Below, one piece after another: positions 1 to 5,991 of a stretch of DNA of 5,991 nt. A program made the translations under genes and the position numbers. Every line of letters starts with the position of its first letter. Positions within the stretch are counted from its first letter, which is position 1. The notes under the pieces are model-generated. The model was not told where the DNA came from. It ran no database searches and was given only the letters and a program-made list of their open reading frames with translations. Location of the stretch: contig JALUHL010000010.1 of the NCBI GenBank assembly GCA_027053695.1, positions 1-5,991 of the forward strand, in the 5' to 3' direction. The stretch comes from Ghiorsea sp. Its GTDB lineage: Bacteria; Pseudomonadota; Zetaproteobacteria; Mariprofundales; Mariprofundaceae.

Positions 1-20
1 CACCTAAGCATAAGAAGAAC

Positions 21-25
21 AAGGA
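21..25 (+). promoter_or_regulatory. Shine-Dalgarno site of psd
   Basis: AAGGA lies 10 nt before the ATG at 36. It supports that start over the next in-frame ATG at 84, as does the conserved IQIFNR segment that lies between the two. No promoter can be identified in the 35 bases available upstream. Confidence 0.5.
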
Positions 26-35
26 ATACCCGACC

Positions 36-959
36 ATGAGCCAAGGCTTTGAAATTCAAATATTTAACCGCTACGAAAACAAAATGGACATTGAAAAAGT
101 CTATGGTGACGGCATGGTGAAGTTTGCTTATGGCAACCCTATCGGTCGGCTTTTGGGTCCTTTGATTGCCAGCAAAATGTTTAGCAGGCGCTATGGAAAC
201 GCACAAGATAGTGCGAAATCAGCGCAAAAAGTCGCCCCTTTTATCAAAAACTTTCATATCGCCATTGAGCAATATGAAAAAGGCTCGCTCACAGACCATC
301 CGATTGAAACATCTTACCAATCCTTTAATGAGTTTTTTATTCGTAAGTTTAAAGATGGGCAAAGAACATTCACCAGCAACGAACATGAAATGGGCGCATT
401 TGCTGAGGCGCGATACTTTGGTCATGAAAGCATGAGCGATGAGCTGAATATCCCCGTCAAAGGCTCCATGCTGCGGGCTGTTGATTTGATTGGTAATGCG
501 GAACTAGCCCAAGACTTTATCGGTGGCCCACTCATGATTGCAAGATTATGCCCTGTGGATTATCACCGCTACCACTATCCCGATGATGGTAAAACCGTTA
601 AATCCTATAGTATTGCTGGTGATTTACATTCGGTGAACCCGTTGGCTTTGAAATATCGGCAGGATATTTTTATCAAAAATGAAAGGCGCGTCAGCATCTT
701 AGACACGGAACACTTTGGCAAACTTGCCTATATTGAAGTGGGTGCGACTTGCGTGGGTAAAATCGTGCAAAGCCATGATGAATCCAAACCATTCAAAAAA
801 GGCGATGAAAAAGGATATTTCCTTTTTGGTGGTAGCACGGTGGTATTGTGTGGTGAAAAAGGCAAATGGATTCCCTCTACGGATATATTGGAAAACACCA
901 AGGCAGGCATTGAAACCTATATCCACCTTGGCGATGTTGTGGCTCAACAAAGCAGCTAA
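36..959 (+). CDS. psd: Phosphatidylserine decarboxylase proenzyme, Chlamydia/Clostridium-like branch
   Basis: Decarboxylates phosphatidylserine to phosphatidylethanolamine at the inner face of the cytoplasmic membrane, using a pyruvoyl group made by self-cleavage. Seen: 307 residues, close to the roughly 300 of chlamydial and clostridial enzymes. The N-terminus (IQIFNRYENK, then IEKVYG) matches the IxYxNR start of that branch. The DYHRYHYP motif gives H177 and H180, corresponding by alignment to E. coli H144 and H147. The motif FGGSTVVL has the cleavage site between G266 and S267, so the predicted products are a beta chain of 266 residues and a pyruvoyl alpha chain of about 41. GGST replaces the E. 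coli LGST, as in other members of this branch. Odd: the SPxDG motif carrying the catalytic Asp reads AFAEAR here, with E124 at the Asp position. Start: ATG at 36 has AAGGA at 21-25, 10 nt upstream. The frame is open to the window edge, so a longer N-terminus cannot be excluded. Confidence 0.93.
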   Translation: MSQGFEIQIFNRYENKMDIEKVYGDGMVKFAYGNPIGRLLGPLIASKMFSRRYGNAQDSAKSAQKVAPFIKNFHIAIEQYEKGSLTDHPIETSYQSFNEFFIRKFKDGQRTFTSNEHEMGAFAEARYFGHESMSDELNIPVKGSMLRAVDLIGNAELAQDFIGGPLMIARLCPVDYHRYHYPDDGKTVKSYSIAGDLHSVNPLALKYRQDIFIKNERRVSILDTEHFGKLAYIEVGATCVGKIVQSHDESKPFKKGDEKGYFLFGGSTVVLCGEKGKWIPSTDILENTKAGIETYIHLGDVVAQQSS

Positions 960-987
960 GCATTAAAATATACTATTTTTGTTGGCT

Positions 988-996
988 TGGTATAAA
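988..996 (+). promoter_or_regulatory. Candidate extended -10 promoter of the MYG1-like gene
   Basis: The 107-bp gap between psd and the next gene (960-1066) is AT-rich and contains TGGTATAAA, a TGn extended -10 with five of six matches to TATAAT. No good -35 sits 16-18 bp upstream, which extended -10 promoters tolerate. It would place the transcription start near 1003 and leave a leader of about 64 nt. A second, weaker possibility is TTTACA at 1014-1019 with TATCTC at 1036-1041. I found no hairpin plus T-run that would terminate psd, so read-through from psd is also possible. Confidence 0.4.
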
Positions 997-1066
997 GTCT
1001 GCACATCAATATATTTACACTACAAAACAGCTTACTATCTCTTTATCACATGGTTAATAAAAACAA

Positions 1067-1939
1067 ATGAATACAAAAACAATAGCAACGCATAACGGCA
1101 ACTTTCACGCAGATGATGTGTTTAGCATCGCGGTGTTCAAACATATATTGCCTTCTTTCAAGCTGATTCGCACCCGTGACTTAGAGCTTATCGCCAAGGC
1201 AGATATTGTGGTGGACGTGGGCGGTGAATACGACCCTGAAACAGATAGATTTGACCATCATCAACGCGGCGGTGCGGGTGAGCGTGAAAACGGCATCCCC
1301 TACTCCTCATTTGGTATTATTTGGCAGAAATACGGCTTAGAAATGTGTGAGGGCAATCAAGAGCTTGCCAACGCATTGGATGCTGGCTTGGTATCCACCA
1401 TTGATGCTATTGATTGCGGACATGTATCTGGTGTGCAAGAAGGCATTAGTCTTAGCCAAACCATTGGTATGTTTAACCCGACTTGGCAGGAAGATAAACA
1501 CGTGGATGAATGCTTTGATGAAGCCGTTGCATTTGCATCGCGCATTTTAACGCGCTTTATTGCCGCAGCCAAAGGCGGCTTGGATGCCAAGGCAATCGTT
1601 GCTAAAGCCATTGAAAAAGCAGAAGACCCGAGAGTAATTGTATTGGAGCAATATACGCCTTGGAAAAAGACGGTGGTGAATATGTCCGATGAAGCATTGT
1701 TTGTGGTGTATCCATCGCAAACAGGCGAATGGCGCATTCAAACTGTGCCTGCGGCATTGGGTACATTTGAAAATAGAAAAGAGCTACCGAAAACATGGGC
1801 AGGATTATCCGATAAAGCACTTCAAGATGTGACTGGCATTGATGATGCCATGTTCTGCCATAATGGTTTATTTATTGCGGGCGCGAAATCATTTGAAGGT
1901 GCTATGAAAATGGCAGCCATGGCGGTTGAAGAAAGTTAA
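1067..1939 (+). CDS. MYG1/UPF0160 family protein (predicted DHH-like exonuclease/phosphoesterase)
   Basis: A 290-residue bacterial member of the MYG1 (UPF0160) family, near full family length. Known of the family: eukaryotic MYG1 proteins are 3'-5' RNA exonucleases of the nucleus and mitochondria, and the fold resembles DHH phosphoesterases that use two metal ions. Seen, in order: THNGNFHADD at residues 8-17 (H9, H14 and D16 are likely metal ligands), VVDVGGEYD with D50, FDHHQRGG with D63-H64-H65 (the DHH signature), and TIDAIDCG with D113 and D116. The C-terminal half ends with the family-typical segments LPKTWAGLSD and CHNGLFIAGAKSFEGA. No signal peptide or membrane segment is visible, so it should be cytoplasmic. 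The start at 1067 is followed almost at once by the conserved motif, so it is secure although no good Shine-Dalgarno precedes it. The bacterial substrate is unknown; RNA exonuclease activity is inferred from the eukaryotic relatives. Confidence 0.9.
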   Translation: MNTKTIATHNGNFHADDVFSIAVFKHILPSFKLIRTRDLELIAKADIVVDVGGEYDPETDRFDHHQRGGAGERENGIPYSSFGIIWQKYGLEMCEGNQELANALDAGLVSTIDAIDCGHVSGVQEGISLSQTIGMFNPTWQEDKHVDECFDEAVAFASRILTRFIAAAKGGLDAKAIVAKAIEKAEDPRVIVLEQYTPWKKTVVNMSDEALFVVYPSQTGEWRIQTVPAALGTFENRKELPKTWAGLSDKALQDVTGIDDAMFCHNGLFIAGAKSFEGAMKMAAMAVEES

Positions 1940-1945
1940 GAAGGG

Positions 1946-2653
1946 TTACTTGTAAGGGTTAAAATCCTGACAAGGTGCTTGAATATCATAATCTGCAATA
2001 TCAGGTAAAGAAAACCTGATAGATTCAGCATGAAGCATTAAACGCTTGTATTTCTTGCTTTGATTAAACGCTTTATCGCCATATGCACTATCCCCTGCAA
2101 TGGGAAAGCCAATATGACTGGCATGCACCCTAATTTGATGGGTACGCCCTGTGATAATTTTTACGCGAAGCAATGATGTATCTTCATGGACTTTTACAGG
2201 CGCGAAATAAGATACGGCTCGCTTTCCCTTTTGTTTATCCACTTGCACAGACCACTTGCCATCTTTAGCTGTAGTCTTCAAAAGCGGCGCATCTACTTTT
2301 TTATGACCTCCCTGCCAAACACCTTTCACCAGCGCCAAATAGTGTTTGTCCACACCCCTATTCTCTTGCTGCTTCTGAAATGCCCTTAACGCGCTTTTGC
2401 GTTTGGCAATCACCAACACGCCCGATGTAGCTTTATCCAAGCGATGGGCAAGCTCCAAATATGGCGCAGCAGGTCTGGCTTGCCTTAAATGCTCAATCAC
2501 ACCAAGGCTATCACCCTTCTCTTTATCTTGAATCACGCCATGCACCGCTAAACCCGCAGGTTTATCCAGAAAAATAAACCGTGAATCTTCAAATATAATG
2601 GCTTGTTCAATATCAAAAGCTATCGACATGCAGCAAGCATACCCACAAATCAT
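1946..2653 (-). CDS. 23S rRNA pseudouridine synthase, RluA family, RluC-like, without S4 domain
   Basis: Isomerises specific uridines in RNA, most likely 23S rRNA, to pseudouridine. Seen: 235 residues forming one catalytic domain, with LDKPAGLAVHG at 29-39, HRLDKATSGVLVIAK at 70-84 carrying the catalytic Asp D73, KHYLALVKG at 103-111, GRTHQIRVH at 169-177, and IAGDSAYGD followed by LMLHA at 205-209. Wording around the active site (KSALRAFQKQ, YLALVKG, LAVHG) resembles E. coli RluC, which modifies U955, U2504 and U2580. RluC has about 319 residues with an N-terminal S4 RNA-binding domain; here the protein begins directly at the catalytic domain and has the size of RluA, so the target is uncertain. 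The start is also uncertain: ATG at 2653 or in-frame ATG at 2629 (M9), neither with a clear Shine-Dalgarno. The conserved part begins near residue 19, so both are compatible. Convergent with the MYG1-like gene and divergent from the FAD oxidoreductase gene. Confidence 0.9.
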   Translation of the reverse strand: MICGYACCMSIAFDIEQAIIFEDSRFIFLDKPAGLAVHGVIQDKEKGDSLGVIEHLRQARPAAPYLELAHRLDKATSGVLVIAKRKSALRAFQKQQENRGVDKHYLALVKGVWQGGHKKVDAPLLKTTAKDGKWSVQVDKQKGKRAVSYFAPVKVHEDTSLLRVKIITGRTHQIRVHASHIGFPIAGDSAYGDKAFNQSKKYKRLMLHAESIRFSLPDIADYDIQAPCQDFNPYK

Positions 2654-2675
2654 TCAATTCACATAGCCAACACCT
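2654..2675. promoter_or_regulatory. Very short divergent intergenic region
   Basis: Only 22 bp separate the outermost start codons of the pseudouridine synthase (2653, minus) and the FAD oxidoreductase (2676, plus). Two promoters cannot fit here without running into coding sequence. If the downstream in-frame starts (2629 and 2694) are the real ones, the gap becomes 64 bp. I find no convincing -35/-10 pair on either strand; TATGTT at 2675-2680 on the plus strand is the nearest to a -10 and is weak. Opposing promoters that overlap or start inside the neighbouring gene are the likely arrangement. Confidence 0.3.
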
Positions 2676-2705
2676 ATGTTACGCTTGGCATCTATGTTAT
2701 TACGC
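2674..2705 (+). repeat. Near-repeat that duplicates the start codon context of the FAD oxidoreductase gene
   Basis: CTATGTTACGC at 2674-2684 recurs as CTATGTTA-TTA-CGC at 2692-2705, identical apart from a 3-bp insertion. The copies are offset by 18 bp, so each supplies an in-frame ATG (2676 and 2694). A small in-frame duplication is one explanation; chance in an AT-rich start region is the other. Confidence 0.4.
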
Positions 2706-4319
2706 ATCAATAATTTTAATGTTGGTTTGGATGAAAACGAGCAACACATCGTAAGCCAGCTCTGCATACAATTGGGTATTTCCGAGAAACAATTACTAAG
2801 CTGGAATATCGTGCGCAAAGCTATTGATGCGCGCAAACGTGGCGATGTGCATTTTGTATGCAGTGTGGAATGTACTCTGGCTGATGATGCCAATCTCAAA
2901 CCTTCGCCACAGGTTAAAGCACAACTACAAGTTGATGTGACATCTCGCTTGGATATTGAGAAGCCAAAAAAACTTATTTCGGGAAACAACAAGGCTGAAC
3001 ATGTCATTGTGGTAGGTGCTGGGCCTGCGGGATTGTTTGCTGCCCTTGCCCTGATTGAAGCAGGCAAAAAAGTGACGTTACTAGAGCGCGGCAAACCTGT
3101 GGAAACACGCATGAAAGATATTGGCCGCTTAAGAAGCCGTGGTGAACTGAACCCTGAAAGTAATGTTTGCTTTGGTGAAGGTGGCGCTGGCACATACACC
3201 GATGGCAAACTTTATACCCGCATCAAACACCCTTTTGTACGTTGGGTATTGGCTGAGTTTGTTCGCTTTGGCGCTAAAGAAGACATTTTGGTGGATGCGC
3301 ACCCGCATTTGGGCACGGATAAACTTGTGCGTATCATCAAAGCCATGCGCCATTATTTGATTGAACAAGGTGTGGATTACCGCTTTGAAAGCAAGGCGAC
3401 AGCCTTGCTCACCCATGAAGGCAAAATGACAGGCGTGCGCTTGGCTGATGGCGAAGAACTACAAGCTGCGCATGTGGTGCTCGCTATTGGACATTCCGCG
3501 CGGGATACCTTTGAACATATGCAAGCCATTGGTATCAAGCTCGAAGCCAAAGACTTTGCAGTAGGTGTACGCACCGAGCATGAGCAAGATTGGGTGGATG
3601 AATGCCAGTTTGGCAAGTCAGCCAAACATCCCAAACTTCATGCCGCAGAATACAGCTTAACCCATCAAGTGTCTGATAAAACTTTGGGTAAACGTGGCGT
3701 GTTCAGCTTTTGCATGTGCCCCGGCGGTTTGATTCTACCCTCGCCTACTGAAGCGGGCAAAATGGCAGTCAATGGCATGAGCAATGCCAAACGCTCAAGC
3801 CCCTTTGCCAATTCAGGTATTGTGGTGCAAGTCACCCCGCAAGACATTACACAACATGGTTTGGGTGATGACCCTTTATGTGGTATTCGTATGCAGCGCG
3901 AATTGGAAAAAAAGACATTTAAAGCAACATCGCAAGCCTATGCCGCCCCTGCCATGCGTATCACCGACTTTATAAGCAATAAACCCAGCGGCACACTTGC
4001 AAACTCTCGTTTTAAACCCGCTGTGGAAGCATCCGATATTCGAGAGATATTGCCCCCATGGTTAAGCAAACCTTTAGCCCAAGGGTTGCAGGGGTTTGAT
4101 AGAAAAATGAAAGGTTTTATTTCCGAACATGCCAATATGCTGGCCGTAGAATCGCGCACCAGCTCACCCGTGCGCATTACCCGAGATAAAAGTCTACAAT
4201 CGGTATCTATTGCGGGGCTTTATCCTGTGGGCGAAGGTGCGGGTTACGCTGGTGGTATTGTGAGCGCCGCCGTGGATGGTTTAAAAGCTGCTGAGGCAAT
4301 TATCAACACTTCAAACTAA
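2676..4319 (+). CDS. FAD-dependent oxidoreductase, COG2509 type (uncharacterised NAD(FAD)-utilising dehydrogenase family)
   Basis: A 547-residue flavoprotein whose substrate is not known for the family. Residues 1 to about 105 form a small N-terminal domain (LRINNFNVGLDEN, then IVRKAIDARKRGDVHF) typical of this group. The Rossmann FAD site is VVGAGPAG (G114, G116, G119), followed by a beta strand ending in LLERG. Next come the group signature FGEGGAGTYTDGK at 166-178, the segment FSFCMCPGG at 343-351 with the pair C346/C348, VNGMSNAKRSSPFANSG, and the C-terminal FAD motif GLYPVGEGAGYAGG at 514-527. This order is that of GG-reductase-like flavoproteins. No signal peptide or membrane segment, so it is likely cytoplasmic. 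The start may be ATG 2676 or ATG 2694 (M7); the second fits family N-termini (MLxR...LDxDE) slightly better, and neither has a good Shine-Dalgarno. No terminator hairpin follows the stop. The family call is firm; any reaction would be a guess. Confidence 0.9.
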   Translation: MLRLASMLLRINNFNVGLDENEQHIVSQLCIQLGISEKQLLSWNIVRKAIDARKRGDVHFVCSVECTLADDANLKPSPQVKAQLQVDVTSRLDIEKPKKLISGNNKAEHVIVVGAGPAGLFAALALIEAGKKVTLLERGKPVETRMKDIGRLRSRGELNPESNVCFGEGGAGTYTDGKLYTRIKHPFVRWVLAEFVRFGAKEDILVDAHPHLGTDKLVRIIKAMRHYLIEQGVDYRFESKATALLTHEGKMTGVRLADGEELQAAHVVLAIGHSARDTFEHMQAIGIKLEAKDFAVGVRTEHEQDWVDECQFGKSAKHPKLHAAEYSLTHQVSDKTLGKRGVFSFCMCPGGLILPSPTEAGKMAVNGMSNAKRSSPFANSGIVVQVTPQDITQHGLGDDPLCGIRMQRELEKKTFKATSQAYAAPAMRITDFISNKPSGTLANSRFKPAVEASDIREILPPWLSKPLAQGLQGFDRKMKGFISEHANMLAVESRTSSPVRITRDKSLQSVSIAGLYPVGEGAGYAGGIVSAAVDGLKAAEAIINTSN

Positions 4320-4341
4320 AATGTGAGATTGGTTACATGCT

Positions 4342-4368
4342 TTGACTATGAATGCTTAATGCTAGGCT
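4342..4368 (+). promoter_or_regulatory. Weak candidate promoter of the cyclase gene
   Basis: The 76-bp gap between the FAD oxidoreductase stop and the cyclase ATG contains TTGACT at 4342-4347, a good -35, but only a poor partner: TAGGCT at 4363-4368 with a short 15-bp spacer. Without better support, co-transcription from the upstream gene is equally possible. Confidence 0.22.
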
Positions 4369-4385
4369 TATCAAGCTTAAGGTTT

Positions 4386-4390
4386 GGAGG
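4386..4390 (+). promoter_or_regulatory. Shine-Dalgarno site that sets the cyclase start
   Basis: A strong GGAGG sits 5 nt before the ATG at 4396. The reading frame also offers a TTG at 4384, but that codon overlaps the GGAGG and has no ribosome-binding site of its own, so the ATG at 4396 is the better start. Confidence 0.75.
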
Positions 4391-4395
4391 CAGAT

Positions 4396-5193
4396 ATGGT
4401 CGCAAAAGCAACAAACAAAAAGAAATCAGTTCCTGTTAAAAAGATAAACGAAGCTAGCGAAGCATCGCAATTTGATATTATAGTCAATGAACAAATCTCT
4501 GCTCTACCTAAGCTTGCAGATACACGACCTATCGCAGAAGTAGATCATACACCCATCAATTTGGATGCAATCATTGAAGATGTCACCAATGTCATCGCCA
4601 CAACACCTGACCAATACAAATGTATTATGTTTACCGATTTGGTGGGTTCAACCCAATACAAACGTGAAATGGGACACACCAAAGGTTTTATGAGAAACCG
4701 CATATTTTGTGATATTTGTGAGCAAGCTATTGTTCGCCATAATGGTGTGGTGGTTAAACGCTTGGGGGATGGTGTAATGGCGGTCTTTGAAACCGCTATT
4801 GATGCAGTCCTTGCTGCCATGCTGATGACCAGTAGCCTAGAAAAAGAACGTAAAAAGCTAAAAGCCATTGTCGGCAAAATGGATTGCCGTATTGGTATCA
4901 CTTGTGGTTATGTCAAAGAAATCCCTGGCCCACACGTGGATTATATCGGCCATGCCATGGATAAAGGCGCACGCATTGAAGGCATTGCCCGCACCAATCA
5001 AGTGCTCATTGATGAGATTGTGTATGGCTTGATTCATACCAAAATTCGTGATTACTCCAAAGATATTGTCATAGGTAAACCGCGCAATTTAACGCTAAAA
5101 GGTGTTGGATTAAGTACGCTTTACGAAGTATCCCCAAAATCTCGTGGGCTGGTTGGCAGCCTTGGCTATAAGCTGAAACATCTCATCAGCTAA
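4396..5193 (+). CDS. Soluble class III adenylate/guanylate cyclase domain protein
   Basis: Predicted to make a cyclic nucleotide, most likely cAMP from ATP; 265 residues from the chosen ATG. Residues 1 to about 70 are polar, begin lysine-rich (KATNKKK, VPVKK) and match no sensor domain I know. The catalytic domain runs from about 74 to 255. IMFTDLVGST carries the first metal Asp, D81, and VKRLGDGVMAVF carries K121 and the second metal Asp, D125. VDYIGHAMDKGARIE gives D182, D189 and R193, and LKGVGLSTLYEV closes the domain. Aligned by eye to mammalian cyclase, K121 and D182 match the adenine-recognising Lys/Asp pair and R193 the transition-state Arg, but the transition-state Asn is replaced by D189. 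No membrane segment, HAMP, GAF or PAS domain is visible. Class III catalytic domains work as dimers, so a homodimer is expected. The C-terminal LVGSLGYKLKHLIS could be a short amphipathic tail. Cyclase membership is firm; activity and nucleotide specificity are inferred. Confidence 0.9.
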   Translation: MVAKATNKKKSVPVKKINEASEASQFDIIVNEQISALPKLADTRPIAEVDHTPINLDAIIEDVTNVIATTPDQYKCIMFTDLVGSTQYKREMGHTKGFMRNRIFCDICEQAIVRHNGVVVKRLGDGVMAVFETAIDAVLAAMLMTSSLEKERKKLKAIVGKMDCRIGITCGYVKEIPGPHVDYIGHAMDKGARIEGIARTNQVLIDEIVYGLIHTKIRDYSKDIVIGKPRNLTLKGVGLSTLYEVSPKSRGLVGSLGYKLKHLIS

Positions 5194-5221
5194 AAGTATA
5201 AGAAAAATGCATTGCTCATAG

Positions 5222-5229
5222 GGTATACC
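5222..5229. other. Palindrome upstream of trxB
   Basis: GGTATACC is a perfect 8-bp palindrome that overlaps where the -35 of the trxB promoter would fall. The wider inverted match (AGGGTATACCTT) has one mismatch. It could be half of a regulator site, or chance. It is too short, and lacks the T-run, to be a terminator for the cyclase gene. Confidence 0.25.
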
Positions 5230-5249
5230 TTTGTGTATGCTCCGCCTTT

Positions 5250-5991
<742 letters not shown>

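Noticed and set aside
1..39. An open frame from base 1 to a TGA at 37-39, overlapping the psd ATG as ATGA, possibly the end of an upstream gene.
   Set aside because: Twelve open codons are expected by chance, and the peptide shows nothing recognisable. The psd frame is also open through this stretch.
1050..1070. Six-codon upstream ORF (ATG to TGA) whose stop overlaps the MYG1-like start codon as ATGA, resembling a leader peptide with translational coupling.
   Set aside because: No ribosome-binding site, and such short ORFs are common by chance; the peptide has no regulatory-looking codon run.
1357..1737. A 126-codon minus-strand reading frame inside the MYG1-like gene.
   Set aside because: Antisense shadow of a conserved gene; composition and content show no protein family.
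2654..3208. A 184-codon minus-strand reading frame inside the start of the FAD oxidoreductase gene.
   Set aside because: It is Ser/Pro/Cys-rich, typical of the antisense of a real gene, with no recognisable domain; the plus-strand flavoprotein is unambiguous.
4321..4342. Possible hairpin (ATGTGA pairing with TTACAT, one G-T pair) after the FAD oxidoreductase stop as a terminator.
   Set aside because: A 6-bp AT-rich stem with no following T-run is too weak to call.

Overview
The window holds six protein-coding genes packed with short gaps. They are ordinary cellular genes, with no insertion sequence, CRISPR array, tRNA, rRNA or phage signal. The gene style (roughly 45% GC by eye, Shine-Dalgarno sites, RluC-type pseudouridine synthase, E. 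coli-like thioredoxin reductase) suggests a Gram-negative bacterium, most likely in the Proteobacteria. A marine gamma- or zetaproteobacterium would fit, but that is a guess from overall protein character and not from a marker gene.

Layout from left to right. (1) A phosphatidylserine decarboxylase (36-959, +) of the Chlamydia/Clostridium-like branch, which makes phosphatidylethanolamine. (2) After a 107-bp gap with an extended -10 promoter, a MYG1/UPF0160 family protein (1067-1939, +), a predicted DHH-like phosphoesterase/exonuclease. (3) Converging on it with 6 bp between stop codons, an RluC-like 23S rRNA pseudouridine synthase that lacks the S4 domain (1946-2653, -). (4) Divergent from that, with 22 bp between the outermost possible start codons, a 547-residue FAD-dependent oxidoreductase of the poorly characterised COG2509 type (2676-4319, +). 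(5) A soluble class III nucleotidyl cyclase (best start 4396, end 5193, +). (6) The first 236 codons of thioredoxin reductase TrxB (from 5282, +), cut by the window edge and preceded by a perfect TATAAT box.

The genes do not form an evident pathway: they cover membrane lipid synthesis, RNA processing or modification, redox flavoproteins and second-messenger signalling. Both flavoproteins and the cyclase lie in the same direction, but a promoter directly upstream of trxB argues that trxB at least is transcribed on its own. No clear rho-independent terminator was found anywhere.

The two observations most worth following are active-site substitutions. The decarboxylase has Glu124 where the family has its catalytic Asp, in a motif that is otherwise rewritten as well. 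The cyclase keeps both metal aspartates, the adenine-specifying Lys/Asp pair and the transition-state Arg, but has Asp189 where the transition-state Asn is expected. I see no convincing evidence of a new multi-gene system here.
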